Shown here: one piece after another, positions 28,271 to 36,862 of the stretch
Position numbering within the stretch: the first letter of the stretch is position 1
How the letters are laid out: the number at the start of each line of letters is the position of its first letter
From: Trichocoleus desertorum ATA4-8-CV12
GTDB taxonomy: Bacteria; Cyanobacteriota; Cyanobacteriia; FACHB-46
Assembly: GCA_019358975.1 (NCBI GenBank)
Contig: JAHHIL010000027.1
Span: 1 to 61,871 of the forward strand
DNA length: 61,871 nucleotides
Reading direction: 5' to 3'
Made by a program: the position numbers and the translations under genes
Notes under the pieces: generated by a model
Databases searched by the model: none
What the model was told of the DNA's origin: nothing
What the model saw: the letters and a program-made list of their open reading frames with translations, nothing else

Positions 28271-28460
28271 TCGAGAAATATCTTGACTTGCAAGGGTTCG
28301 ATTGGGATCAGAGGGAAATCATCCCCTATAGCCTCTATCTTACCGATCGCCCTTACCTCCTCGTCACCCAAGCAAATGAAAAGAAATTCCAGAAAATGTT
28401 ACAAAACGTAAATGAAATTAAGATTATTATGGTTAGTAAGATAGAAACTCATTTTGATGC

Positions 28461-28781
28461 ATGTTTAGTTCCAACTTGCCTGAGCCGAATTTATTAAAAA
28501 CTGTTTTGCAACCGCTATTGGAAGACTTTCAATACTGGTTTGAGCGATCGCAAGTTTTGCTCGAAACAGAAGAGATTCGATTTTTAGGCACAGAGAAGCA
28601 AGCTGATTTGCTGGCACGAGTAAAACAGGCGCAACAGGAAGTTCGCACCACTCAAATGTTGCTTGAGGCGACAGGTGGGCAGGTGGGCGTAGAAACAACG
28701 GTCTTGATGCCGTGGCATCAGCTTGTCACTGAATGTTGGCAAACAACCATTCGTTTCCGCCTGGAACGCTCTGCTAGCTAA
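28461..28781 (+). CDS. DUF2605 family protein
   Basis: At 106 residues, it matches the pattern of DUF2605 (LLKTVLQPLLEDFQYWFERS, LLETEEIRFL, PWHQLVTECW). It is a soluble, helical cyanobacterial protein of unknown function. It is followed 155 bases later by a DUF2973 gene, a pairing that is common in cyanobacteria and suggests a shared task. In some annotations the pair sits near thylakoid genes, but there is no functional evidence here. Confidence 0.82.
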   Translation: MFSSNLPEPNLLKTVLQPLLEDFQYWFERSQVLLETEEIRFLGTEKQADLLARVKQAQQEVRTTQMLLEATGGQVGVETTVLMPWHQLVTECWQTTIRFRLERSAS

Positions 28782-28936
28782 GAGAGTAGATTAAGTCACA
28801 ACAAATCTGAGAAACTATGGCAATGAAGCTCAACACTGCCTGGAACCAGTTGCTGCCTGCTCCAGTTTTAAGCTTGGTTCCATTTCGAGCACAATTGCGA
28901 ACTTGCTGGTGAGCTATTCGGCTGGGAGAAAAAATT

Positions 28937-29260
28937 ATGTTGCACCTGCTTTACGTTCTGGCTTTTACCATTCTGGCGTTTTTGGCGATCGCGAATCTGA
29001 TTCGCAACATGCTGACCCTAGGAATGGAATCTCAACGGAGTTATGCCCCCGCCGGATGGTCTGCTGGCAATGGTGCAGCGACTTCGCGGCCCCGACCTGT
29101 GCCCCATCCAGAGTTCTTGGATGATGCTGGCAACGTGATCAACGAGCCTCTACTGGTCATGCGTTCTATGTCTGTGGAAGACGCTCGTGAGCACTTAGAT
29201 GCGCTTTACGATTCTTCTCCTGGTAGCGGCAATAGTGGCGATTCTCGTGAAGAGGGTTAG
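28937..29260 (+). CDS. DUF2973 family membrane protein
   Basis: The 107-residue protein has one N-terminal membrane helix (LLYVLAFTILAFLAIANLI) and a soluble tail with HPEFLDDAGNVINEPLLVMR, the DUF2973 signature. GGGAG lies nine bases upstream of the start. It forms a conserved pair with the preceding DUF2605 gene. The C-terminus is Ser/Gly/Glu-rich and probably disordered. Function is unknown. Confidence 0.85.
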   Translation: MLHLLYVLAFTILAFLAIANLIRNMLTLGMESQRSYAPAGWSAGNGAATSRPRPVPHPEFLDDAGNVINEPLLVMRSMSVEDAREHLDALYDSSPGSGNSGDSREEG

Positions 29261-29269
29261 AAGCTAGAA

Positions 29270-29316
29270 GGCAGAAGTCAAGAGAATTAGACAAATCCTA
29301 ACTTTTGACTCCTGCC
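29270..29316. repeat. Inverted repeat after the DUF2973 gene
   Basis: Arms ggcagaagtcaagag (29270-29284) and cttttgactcctgcc (29302-29316) are complementary at all but two positions. There is no clear T-run after it. It starts nine bases after the DUF2973 stop, and may act as a 3' stabilising or terminating hairpin. The sequence resembles the heptamer-type repeats elsewhere in the window. Confidence 0.6.
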
Positions 29317-29354
29317 GATTCAGCTTGAACTAAACTCATTGGCCTGCTAACGCT

Positions 29355-29762
29355 TTAAGCTACTCGAAAGCGAGGATGAGTCTTCAAAACAGTCGGCTCA
29401 AATCGCTGCACCCACTGGACAAAGGCTTCTGTCATGACACTGGTGGGCTCAGTTTGCTGAATCAACAAAGCCATGTAGCGAGCTGGTTGCTTCACGACCA
29501 CAGCACAACAGTCTGGCCCTTGAATGACTGCGTGGTGAAAGCCCTCTAGTTGCAGCGAAGACATGAGGAGCGATCGCAAACCTAGTGCCTGAAAAATTGT
29601 TTGCACCCAGCTCATATTGCTGCCCTCGCCAGCGGTGAAGTACTCCTTCGGAAGACCATTCAAATCAAAAATTGCGGCCCCAACAATGCTGTTACTGTAG
29701 GCTGCATGTTCATCTTGGTCAGGCGGGGGGGGCTTGGCCCCAGAAGCAGAATTGAAAGACAT
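29355..29762 (-). CDS. Roadblock/LC7-like protein
   Basis: The 135-residue protein has a short disordered N-terminus followed by a fold with the pattern of Roadblock/LC7 domains: SIVGAAIFDLNGLPKEYF, then LRSLLMSSLQLEGFHHAVIQ, and YMALLIQ. Such small domains often bind small GTPases or act in signalling. The assignment is by pattern only. It is convergent with the DUF2973 gene and divergent from txlA. Confidence 0.55.
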   Translation of the reverse strand: MSFNSASGAKPPPPDQDEHAAYSNSIVGAAIFDLNGLPKEYFTAGEGSNMSWVQTIFQALGLRSLLMSSLQLEGFHHAVIQGPDCCAVVVKQPARYMALLIQQTEPTSVMTEAFVQWVQRFEPTVLKTHPRFRVA

Positions 29763-30072
29763 AAAAAACTCACTTGGGCAATCGGTGGCTGAAACTGAAA
29801 GACACCATTAGCAGTAACAATTCCAGGATGCCCCTTAATTGAGCCGTACGGTTGGGCTGGTCAGGGAAGCAGGGTTGAGTTATCTCTACACTTAACAACT
29901 AAGCCTAGGTTACAAAATTTAGCGCTCTCTAGACGACCGTACAATTGCTCACTCTCAAGGGCTACTACGGTAAAAGCTCGGTAAGCCTGCCCAGAATTTA
30001 GTGGCCCAATTGCTTCTCCCAGTTCAGTTACACTAAAAACGTCTAGTAATCCTTAACTATAAATATCTTGCA
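29763..30072. other. Divergent intergenic region upstream of txlA
   Basis: These 310 bases between the divergent Roadblock-like gene and txlA hold no convincing ORF, RNA gene or repeat. They should contain both promoters, but no -35/-10 pair is clear enough to mark. Confidence 0.5.
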
Positions 30073-30675
30073 ATGGCGGCGAATTTACCTGATCCAACTG
30101 GTACTTCCCCAGCAAAGCCGAACTCCACAGTCGGTACTCGCATGCGGAACCTACTCATCGTTTTAGTAGCGATCGCCCTTAGCGTTGCTGTGTTCTTCGG
30201 TCTACAAACCCAAACGAATTCAGTCTCGCTCAACACTCTGGCCGAAGAAGCAACCCCACTAGAAGTAGCCCTCAAAAACGGCAAGCCAACCCTAATGGAG
30301 TTTTATGCCAATTGGTGCACGAGTTGTCAGGCAATGGCACCAGAAATGGATGCCTTAGAGCAGCAATATCAGGACCAAATTAACTTCGTCATGCTCAATG
30401 TCGATAACACTAAGTGGTTGCCAGAAGTTTTGCACTACCGAGTTGATGGCATTCCCCATTTCGTGTTTCTCAATCAGCAAGGCGAAGCCATTGCCAACAC
30501 CATTGGCGAGCAGCCCAAAACTATTATGGCAGGCAACTTAGAAGCGTTAGTTGCAGGCTCTTCACTGCCTTATGCTCAAGCAACGGGTCAAGTTTCAGCT
30601 TTTAACACAGCGGTTAAACCAACCAAACCTGCCAACGATGATCCTCGCAGTCATAGCAGTCAGGTAGTGAACTAA
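30073..30675 (+). CDS. txlA: Thioredoxin-like membrane protein (TxlA/HCF164-like)
   Basis: The 200-residue protein has a membrane anchor near residues 25-45 (LLIVLVAIALSVAVFFGLQ) and a thioredoxin domain with the active site NWCTSCQAM near residue 85 and cis-Pro in VDGIPHFVFL. HCF164 and its cyanobacterial counterpart TxlA are thylakoid-anchored thioredoxins on the lumenal side, needed for cytochrome b6f biogenesis by passing reducing power to apocytochromes. The C-terminal tail is low-complexity. It is the membrane partner one would expect for CcdA, which is not in the window. Confidence 0.88.
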   Translation: MAANLPDPTGTSPAKPNSTVGTRMRNLLIVLVAIALSVAVFFGLQTQTNSVSLNTLAEEATPLEVALKNGKPTLMEFYANWCTSCQAMAPEMDALEQQYQDQINFVMLNVDNTKWLPEVLHYRVDGIPHFVFLNQQGEAIANTIGEQPKTIMAGNLEALVAGSSLPYAQATGQVSAFNTAVKPTKPANDDPRSHSSQVVN

Positions 30676-30716
30676 ATAGCTAGAGTCCACGCCTAAAGCG
30701 ATTTGCGCTTGCTCCT

Positions 30717-31532
30717 CTAGTTACAGTCGCTGAGCTTTTGCTTTTGGCTCAGCAACTGCTCTAATAGGCTCGAAGGCAGTGGGGGAGTCCGTAAAGGTTC
30801 TGGGTCCATTTGTGTCGGCTCGTACTCAGACAGATGGGATTGCAGAAATCCTGAGGTTTCACGCGCTTCTGGGGGTAAAGGTTTATCCCACGGATTGGAG
30901 GCACCTTCTGCTTCTGATTCGGTATCAATTGTCCCACAAGCGTCAGAACCATCGTAGGCACAGCTTGCACCCAGCTGCTCCAGAACTGAGGGTGGTACAG
31001 CTCCTACGGTCTGATACGTGTGGCAGATAAAAAATGTAAAGGTCAAACTGCCTAAACGGACGCGATCGCCTTCTTTGAGGAGAGCACAGCGCCACACCCG
31101 CTCACCATTAATAAAAGACCCATTCGTGCTGTCGAGGTCAACAAGATAAAACCCTTGATCGGCTACATACCGAATGGCTGCATGACGCCGAGACAAACGC
31201 TCATCTCGAATTGAAATGGCGGCTTGGCGATCGCGGCCAAACACCCAAATCTGCTGTGGTTGCAATAAAGTTTGAGTATTTCCTTCAATTAGATTAGTTG
31301 ATAAGTGAATTTGCTCTCCACTCACCACACCCTGAACATAGGGCAATGCTACTTTGTAGGGATAGCTCTTGCCAGAGTCCTCCAGCTCTAAAATCTCATC
31401 AAGCAAATCGCGATGATGCTCATAAAGTCGTAGAAAAACGCGGTATAGGCCCAAGCGTTGTTCTACCTCTGCCTCCGTAAAGGGAGTCATCATTCCTAAA
31501 GATTGTGCAGCCCAAGAGCGTGGATCAATCAT
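30717..31532 (-). CDS. FHA domain protein
   Basis: The 271-residue protein has a helical N-terminal region of about 75 residues and an FHA domain (about 90-160) with GRDRQAAISI, LSRRHAAIRY, and DLDSTNGSFING, which are the phosphothreonine-binding loop signatures. A Pro/Glu/Ser-rich C-terminal region follows. FHA domains read phosphothreonine, so the protein is likely a partner of a Ser/Thr kinase; none is in the window. It is convergent with txlA. Confidence 0.88.
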   Translation of the reverse strand: MIDPRSWAAQSLGMMTPFTEAEVEQRLGLYRVFLRLYEHHRDLLDEILELEDSGKSYPYKVALPYVQGVVSGEQIHLSTNLIEGNTQTLLQPQQIWVFGRDRQAAISIRDERLSRRHAAIRYVADQGFYLVDLDSTNGSFINGERVWRCALLKEGDRVRLGSLTFTFFICHTYQTVGAVPPSVLEQLGASCAYDGSDACGTIDTESEAEGASNPWDKPLPPEARETSGFLQSHLSEYEPTQMDPEPLRTPPLPSSLLEQLLSQKQKLSDCN

Positions 31533-32019
31533 AATTTAGCCGTGGAAATTTAGACAGCACACAACGTAGCCTGCTAACCTATAGATTCGCAGTGTTGTAT
31601 TCGAAATGTGACCCATCAAAATGCGGCTCGGCTGAAAAGTTATAGCAGATCTGTCTAACCGTTTGATATAGCAGTACTGATAAAGGTTAAGACGGGGCGC
31701 AGGGGTGAAACCCCTAGCTGGGGGCGAAGCCCCCACACCCCCTTTGCCCTAAACTTGATGCGTAGCACTATACCAATACTGGTAAGTAAAATTTCGAATC
31801 AGAGATGCGCTTTATAAAACTGTCCTCGCGGCTGAATCAGCCCCTGCCAAGAATCACACTTCAGACTCTAGAGTAGAACGCTTGCAGATAGCAGATAACC
31901 GCAGTATTACTTAGTTTTTGTCTTTGGAAGTTTGAAAGATGACTTGTGCAGGAGCGCTTTTACGGCGGAGCACTGCCCCAACAAGGAGTTATCAAGACCT
32001 GTTGCGATCTGTCAGGGGT
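31533..32019. other. Intergenic stretch with a double GC hairpin
   Basis: No gene is supported in these 487 bases. The only clear structure is the REP-like double hairpin at 31701-31735. Flanking gatatagcagtactg and agcactataccaatac are weak inverted matches, so the stretch could be an old miniature element. Confidence 0.5.
31701..31735. repeat. REP-like double hairpin
   Basis: Two adjacent short-loop hairpins: AGGGG-TGAAA-CCCCT and TGGGGGC-GAA-GCCCCCA. This is a common type of dispersed cyanobacterial intergenic repeat. It is distinct from families A and B. Confidence 0.7.
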
Positions 32020-32895
32020 CTACTGCTGGAGAAAGTTTAACAGTTCACGATTGACAGTTTGAGGCGCTTCTTGCTGAGTCCAATGACCACAATGAGGCAC
32101 AAACTTCAGCTTAAACGGCGCTGCCATAAACTGTTCGAGTCCTTCAGTGAGCTTTGGGCTTAACAGTGCATCCTCTTCGCCCCAAAGAACTAGGGTAGGC
32201 ACCGTAATCGGTTCTGGCGATCGCTGCCACTGGCGAAGCAAGCTCTGGAGCGAAAACAGTTGCCGATGGTAGTTTATAGCAGCCGACAACACACCAGGCT
32301 TTCTCAATGCCGCTTCATACATTTGGGCATCCTCAGCCGTAAAGGCTCCTTTGCGGATTGCCTGCCCCCGAAAAAAGTCTTGCACAAAACTTTTCAAATT
32401 CTGCTGAATTAGCCACTCTGGCAAGCCCGGTACCTGAAACGCGAGAAAATACCAGCTGCGCCGAATCTGATCCCAATTACTGACTAACTCTTGAACAAAT
32501 CGTTGCGGATGCGGAGCATTCAAAATTGCTAAACGATTGAGATAGTGAGGAAATTTTTGCGCTAAATGCCAAGCAATTACTCCTCCCCAATCATGGCCCA
32601 CTACATGCGCTCGGGCGTAACCCAAACCTTCTATTAGACCCCGAATATCGGCACTTAGGGTATTTAGGTCATAGCCATGCTCTGGCTTGTCCGAATCGTT
32701 ATAGCCCCTCAGGTCAGGCACCACGACTTTGAAATGACGGGCTAACACTGGAATTTGGTAGCGCCAAGAATACCAGAATTCAGGAAAACCATGTAGTAAC
32801 ACTACTAGGTCGCCTTCTCCTTGCATCACACAGTGTAATCGAATGTGGTTTGTCTCCACAAAACGGTGATGCCAACCAGAATTCCCAATTGTCAT
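32020..32895 (-). CDS. Alpha/beta hydrolase, epoxide-hydrolase-like
   Basis: The 291-residue protein has the oxyanion region HGFPEFWYSWRYQI, the nucleophile elbow GHDWGG (Asp nucleophile, as in epoxide hydrolases and haloalkane dehalogenases), a helical cap, and the acid/histidine regions LWGEEDALL and PHCGHWTQQEAP. An Asp rather than Ser nucleophile favours an epoxide hydrolase or dehalogenase. The real substrate is unknown. Confidence 0.88.
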   Translation of the reverse strand: MTIGNSGWHHRFVETNHIRLHCVMQGEGDLVVLLHGFPEFWYSWRYQIPVLARHFKVVVPDLRGYNDSDKPEHGYDLNTLSADIRGLIEGLGYARAHVVGHDWGGVIAWHLAQKFPHYLNRLAILNAPHPQRFVQELVSNWDQIRRSWYFLAFQVPGLPEWLIQQNLKSFVQDFFRGQAIRKGAFTAEDAQMYEAALRKPGVLSAAINYHRQLFSLQSLLRQWQRSPEPITVPTLVLWGEEDALLSPKLTEGLEQFMAAPFKLKFVPHCGHWTQQEAPQTVNRELLNFLQQ

Positions 32896-33038
32896 GTCAA
32901 GCCAGTGCCTTTTTCACATGCCTCTAGGCTAACCCTAGAGTGAGGAGCCACTCTGAATTATCCCTCTAATTAGGCTTGGTAGTTCACTGACGGCTACAAG
33001 GTTCCTGACAGAATTTAGGTTTGAGCGATCGCGGAGCA

Positions 33039-33383
33039 TTAAGCTGGGTGAGCTACGGCAGGGCGATATTCTGCGGGTTTGATCTGGTACTTGACCAAAT
33101 TTGCTAGCTCTTGCAACTGACTAATTGCTTCAGCGCCCTCTAGCTTCATCAGTTCACGGTCATCCCGCATCTCAGTCCAGGTAATCCCGTAATCAGAGAC
33201 TAAAAACCGGATTAGGTGGTTGTCTCCCAAGCTCACCATAAAAGAGGCACTATTCATTTGACCACCGCAGGTATAGCAAGAAGCTAAATACCCTCGGTTT
33301 TCTAATACAGTAGCCAGGGCTTGTAGGCTCATAACCAAGTCCTGGACAAATTGACGGTGCTGTTCTGCAAGTCTTAAAAACAC
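33039..33383 (-). CDS. DUF1815 family protein
   Basis: Cyanobacterial DUF1815 protein of 114 residues (FLRLAEQHRQFVQDLVMSLQ, YLASCYTCGGQMNSASF, ITWTEMRD). The frame is open to an ATG at 33410, but the GTG at 33381-33383 is preferred: it has GGAGGA seven bases upstream, and family members begin with this FxRLAEQH segment. The protein has a conserved CYTCGG pair of cysteines. Function is unknown. Two palindromic sites lie about 45-75 bases upstream. Confidence 0.83.
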   Translation of the reverse strand: MFLRLAEQHRQFVQDLVMSLQALATVLENRGYLASCYTCGGQMNSASFMVSLGDNHLIRFLVSDYGITWTEMRDDRELMKLEGAEAISQLQELANLVKYQIKPAEYRPAVAHPA

Positions 33384-33802
33384 GTTCGTCCTCCAATCAC
33401 CACACCTCATTCTAGACCTTTCTATACTTTCTTAAGAATTTTCCTTCTCTTAAGAAATCAGCCTTCAGGGGTTGGGATTTTTACTATTCAGAATGCCCAG
33501 TTCTTTTGCTAAAGTTCACTCCCAACATCACCTGCTCAGGTTAATGGACAGCTTCATTTGAGGAAGTATCCAGTACAACAGTTCAATGAGCTTCTTAATA
33601 TTGAATCAACTGCACATAATAAGGTTCCGCCTTTAGACTGACTTGAATCACAAGTAGTTTTAAGACGGAACGTATACAAAGCTTGCGATTTGAAGAGAAT
33701 CTCAACTACTAATTTGAGATTCATATGAGTCTGATTTGCAATCTGTATCAATGGGAAAAATTGTGCTTAGCAACACATTAACTCAAGCGCTATTAGCGTT
33801 TT
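33384..33802. other. Intergenic stretch upstream of the DUF1815 gene
   Basis: No gene is supported in these 419 bases. The side near the DUF1815 gene carries two TCTTAAGAA palindromes. The far side ends with cgctattagcg followed by tttttt at about 33789-33806, a weak plus-strand terminator-like hairpin touching the end of the DUF2839 gene. Confidence 0.5.
33429..33456. promoter_or_regulatory. Paired TTCTTAAGAA palindromes upstream of the DUF1815 gene
   Basis: A perfect ten-base palindrome ttcttaagaa (33429-33438) is followed by a second copy, tcttaagaa (33448-33456), with centres 18 bases apart. The pair lies 45-75 bases upstream of the DUF1815 start, a usual position for an operator. No regulator is assigned. 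Confidence 0.4.
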
Positions 33803-34015
33803 TTAGTTAACTTGCCACCAGCCCAAACTAGGGCCAACGAAACGGACGGTTACCCAGTAAGCCACAAGCAGCCCAATACCAATCCAGGCTCCTTGAATAC
33901 TCCATTTGACAAATTGCCCTGACTGCTTCTTGGTAAGGGTTAGTTTGGAGAGAATACTGGGTTCTTGACCGTATTTTTCTCCTAATGCCTCTTTACGACG
34001 TTTTGCTTCACCCAT
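33803..34015 (-). CDS. DUF2839 family small membrane protein
   Basis: The 70-residue protein starts MGEAKRRKEALGEKYG, the signature of DUF2839, and has one membrane helix (IGIGLLVAYWVTVRFVGP) near the C-terminus. It is a widespread cyanobacterial small protein of unknown role. The start is well supported by the conserved first residues. Confidence 0.85.
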   Translation of the reverse strand: MGEAKRRKEALGEKYGQEPSILSKLTLTKKQSGQFVKWSIQGAWIGIGLLVAYWVTVRFVGPSLGWWQVN

Positions 34016-34127
34016 GACTCTAGTAAATATTGACGAGTAATTTGCTCGTAGTCTTTACATTTAGGATACGACTGGCTGAGGGCTGTCAGTTTAGCAGAGC
34101 TACAAATCTTCTTATGGGTTTTTGGCT

Positions 34128-35729
34128 TCAGTCTAAAACCGAATAGTCAGACTGGTTGAATAAGGTTGGATCGAGATAGTTTATTCGGGCTAAGGGGCTT
34201 AAGGCTGCTAACACTTGATGTCCGTAGCTGCGATGTAAAACTCGGTTATCTAGTAGTGCCACAACTCCTTGACGCTCTCTGGCTGGGGCGATCGCACGTT
34301 GCAACTCACTCAATGCAGTGGGCAATAGGTAGAGTCGAAACCAATCTTGGCGCAGTCGTTTATAGTAAGCCACTCGGCCTGCTACGAGGGGATGCTCTAG
34401 AGAAGGGATGGGTAGGGTAGCGATCGCTAATAAATGGGGTGCAGGTAAAACATGCTGGTACTGCCGCCAAAACTCCCATCCGGTGACGAGAATGCCGTTG
34501 TCGTCCAGGCAAGTTTTTTCGACCTGGACTCTAGAGCCAAACTCACCTGCCAGAATGGAACCAATCTGAGCCTTTAGCGGCACATCTCCCACCAACAATA
34601 CGGCTAACCCTGGAGCAGTGAGACTAACATTTAACAAAGCCCGTACTTCTTGTACCAAAGCGGCCTGGAACTGGGGTGTGTTGGGCATGGGTAGCCCATC
34701 GGGTAAGTACAGTTGAATGAGTTCGCTTTGGCGATCGGGCGCAAATTTGAGGCAAGTCAAATCTTTGAGCCCCAACCGCTGCCGATAGATTGGAGCTTCT
34801 GGCGCTAAATCCAGCGCCCCACCAATTAGGACTACAGGCTGCTGCGGCCAGATCTTCTCTAGCGCAGGCGCAACATCAATGGGGCCACAGTATAAAGAGA
34901 ATTGACCATGCTGGCGATCGATCGTCGTCCAGACCAGTTGATCGGGGTTCTGCAAGCGCTCCCAGAAGTAGTTCCAAGCGTCCGGCAAGCCAGGTAAAGG
35001 GGGTGTAGTGTTTGACTCATCTGGGGCTGGCAGTGGCTGAGAGAATGCGTCGGGATCTGTTAGTTGACCTGCGCTCAACTGCTGAAACAAAGTCTCTAAG
35101 ATTTCTCGTTCTTCAGGCTCAATTAAGTAACACTCGTAAGGATTGGCGGGATGCTGAAAGATGGCTCGCGTGAGTTGCACTCGCACATCTCGAATGGTTT
35201 CGGTTAAGTCAGGGCGAGCCAGCATCAAGTCATTCCAATGACTCGGCGCTAACTGAGCTGTAAGTTGGTGCTGTGCCCAAGCTTCTAGGTCATCCACCCC
35301 ATCCAAAATGGTCGGAATTCCTTCAGGAAAGCGGCTTTGATCACCCAAGCGATCGCTCAGCCATTGTTCAGGTGTGGTTAAGAGCAATCCTTCAAAATCT
35401 GGCCCAGGCCAGCGATCGCCCGTTCGAATCGGTTTATGGGTTTGAATCCACTGGCGGAGTCTAGGAATCTCGACCATAAGAAGGCGCTGCTGCACTTCTT
35501 CGGGTACCGCCAATACGGCTGCACCGGGCCAAATCAGCAACGGTACTAAGTAGCTCAGACGATAGCGAGCGTGGCTACCCGAAGGAGCACCCGCTTGAAT
35601 CAAGGCACTACGGCCTAGCCTTAAAGCTCGCGCCACCAAGCGTCCCATCGTTAAGTGATGGGGCCAGTAGGGCTCACCCTGTTCTCGTAGGAAAGCACGG
35701 AGTTGCTGGTGGACTTCTACTTCAATCAC
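34128..35729 (-). CDS. DinG/XPD-like helicase homologue with degenerate ATPase motifs
   Basis: The 533-residue protein has the outline of a superfamily 2 DinG-type helicase: an N-terminal region ending in a Walker A position (QAGAPSGSHARYRLSYL, residues 45-61), a DEAH-box position (TILDGVDDLE, about 140), and a C-terminal domain with VLHRSYGHQVLAAL and a final strand. However, the P-loop lacks the GKT/GKS lysine and the DEAH box reads DGVD. It is therefore probably not an ATPase. It may be a structural or DNA-binding paralogue that is kept in cyanobacteria. The degenerate motifs are read directly; the family call is moderately certain. Confidence 0.65.
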   Translation of the reverse strand: MIEVEVHQQLRAFLREQGEPYWPHHLTMGRLVARALRLGRSALIQAGAPSGSHARYRLSYLVPLLIWPGAAVLAVPEEVQQRLLMVEIPRLRQWIQTHKPIRTGDRWPGPDFEGLLLTTPEQWLSDRLGDQSRFPEGIPTILDGVDDLEAWAQHQLTAQLAPSHWNDLMLARPDLTETIRDVRVQLTRAIFQHPANPYECYLIEPEEREILETLFQQLSAGQLTDPDAFSQPLPAPDESNTTPPLPGLPDAWNYFWERLQNPDQLVWTTIDRQHGQFSLYCGPIDVAPALEKIWPQQPVVLIGGALDLAPEAPIYRQRLGLKDLTCLKFAPDRQSELIQLYLPDGLPMPNTPQFQAALVQEVRALLNVSLTAPGLAVLLVGDVPLKAQIGSILAGEFGSRVQVEKTCLDDNGILVTGWEFWRQYQHVLPAPHLLAIATLPIPSLEHPLVAGRVAYYKRLRQDWFRLYLLPTALSELQRAIAPARERQGVVALLDNRVLHRSYGHQVLAALSPLARINYLDPTLFNQSDYSVLD

Positions 35730-35779
35730 AGGCGAGGAGCGTTTGATTACCGCGTGACCTTTATTCTGACACAGGCGTT

Positions 35780-35819
35780 AAAAATCCCTGCTGGCTTTAA
35801 ATTTACCGCAGGGATTTTT
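35780..35819 (-). terminator. Symmetric intrinsic terminator
   Basis: Arms aaaaatccctgc (35780-35791) and gcagggattttt (35808-35819) form a 12-bp stem flanked by A and T runs on the two sides, so it can work in either direction. It lies between the helicase-like gene's 5' end and the 3' end of the lipoprotein gene's upstream neighbour region. Plus-strand transcripts from the left, or minus-strand readthrough, could end here. Confidence 0.65.
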
Positions 35820-35890
35820 GCAACTGATTCTTGATCAATTATGACAACTGTCAGACGAGACAGGGGCTTTCAATCGGCTTTGGAGCTAAA

Positions 35891-36766
35891 TTAGCGCCGT
35901 CGGCTGCGAGAAGGCGATCGCCGGACTCCACCAGAGCGGCTGCTGCCAAAACCACCAGAACTCCGATTGACTCTGCTAGGCTGCGATCGCCCAGATTGGC
36001 GGAGAGTACTGGAGCCAAACCCAGAACCAGTAGAACGATTGCCAGAGGTAGAAGGTCGTTGCACAGTGGTGGGGCGGCTGCTAGACGTGGGTGTTCTTAA
36101 ACGACCCGTGGTACGCAGAGTTTGGCGATTGCGAACCGCTGCAGGTGGGGCTTGATAACGAGATTGGTAGCGGTTCACAGCTTGGCCGTAAGTATCACCA
36201 TAACCACCAAACCCTCTTAGACCCCCTGGTTGATAGACAGGTGGTACATAATAGCGTGGCGTAAACAAGAGATTGCCTACTACTTGGCCTGCGATCGCTC
36301 CTGCAAAAGGAGTCCAGAAGCTGGATTGCTGGCGCACAACGACCGTTTCTTGGCGACCCGTTTGAGGATCAGCTTGGGTTTCAACGACGTTGTGAACGTA
36401 CTCAATTTTGAAATCTTCCGCCACATGGAGAGAGGCTTTCCCGCCATCGACTTTTAGATAGTTTTGCTGTTTGGCAGCCACTTCATCATCGGTAAGGCGA
36501 GCCATTTGCAAATCAGAAGTCCGAAACACAGCTGGCACTCCGGGCGGTGTGTTCAACAACATCAAGCTATATTCGCCATTACCGTCGTTGTAAGTGGCCT
36601 GCTGTACGGGGTACTGGCCGCTTGGTATGTTCTGCTGGGTGGGGGCTGTTGAGACCCTGGCATTAGCATTAGGAGCTTGAGACTGGACTGATGGAGCCTC
36701 ACCACAAGCCAACGTAGTCCAACATAATGCTAGAGCCGTGACTAATATTACAAATCGACGAAACAT
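35891..36766 (-). CDS. Putative lipoprotein with basic Ser/Arg/Gly-rich tail
   Basis: Using the ATG at 36766 gives MFRRFVILVTALALCWTTLACGE, a signal peptide with a lipobox (LTL-A-C type). The frame is open further upstream but that would bury the signal. The mature protein has a folded part (about 40-140), a Gly-rich hydrophobic segment (FWTPFAGAIAGQVVGNLLF) and an Arg/Ser/Gly-rich tail of over 100 residues ending SRSRRR. The tail is highly basic and probably disordered, suited to binding an acidic polymer or membrane surface. No function is known. Confidence 0.65.
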   Translation of the reverse strand: MFRRFVILVTALALCWTTLACGEAPSVQSQAPNANARVSTAPTQQNIPSGQYPVQQATYNDGNGEYSLMLLNTPPGVPAVFRTSDLQMARLTDDEVAAKQQNYLKVDGGKASLHVAEDFKIEYVHNVVETQADPQTGRQETVVVRQQSSFWTPFAGAIAGQVVGNLLFTPRYYVPPVYQPGGLRGFGGYGDTYGQAVNRYQSRYQAPPAAVRNRQTLRTTGRLRTPTSSSRPTTVQRPSTSGNRSTGSGFGSSTLRQSGRSQPSRVNRSSGGFGSSRSGGVRRSPSRSRRR

Positions 36767-36862
36767 AGGTGGGTGAATTATTGTATTCATTTCAAGACTG
36801 ATTTTATGAACCATTCGGCATGGTTTCTCAAGATTGGGAAGTCAAGAACCAGCTTGACGCCT

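Noticed and set aside
28183-28497. A 104-codon plus-strand ORF overlapping the thrS start and reaching the DUF2605 gene.
   Set aside because: Its first third is antisense to thrS. The remainder (EKYLDLQGFDWDQ and on) looks somewhat protein-like but matches nothing I know and overlaps the start of the well-supported DUF2605 gene.
28817-28912. A 31-codon ORF (MAMKLNTAWNQLLPAP and on) between the DUF2605 and DUF2973 genes.
   Set aside because: No ribosome-binding site and no known small protein of this kind; it could be real but cannot be supported from sequence alone.
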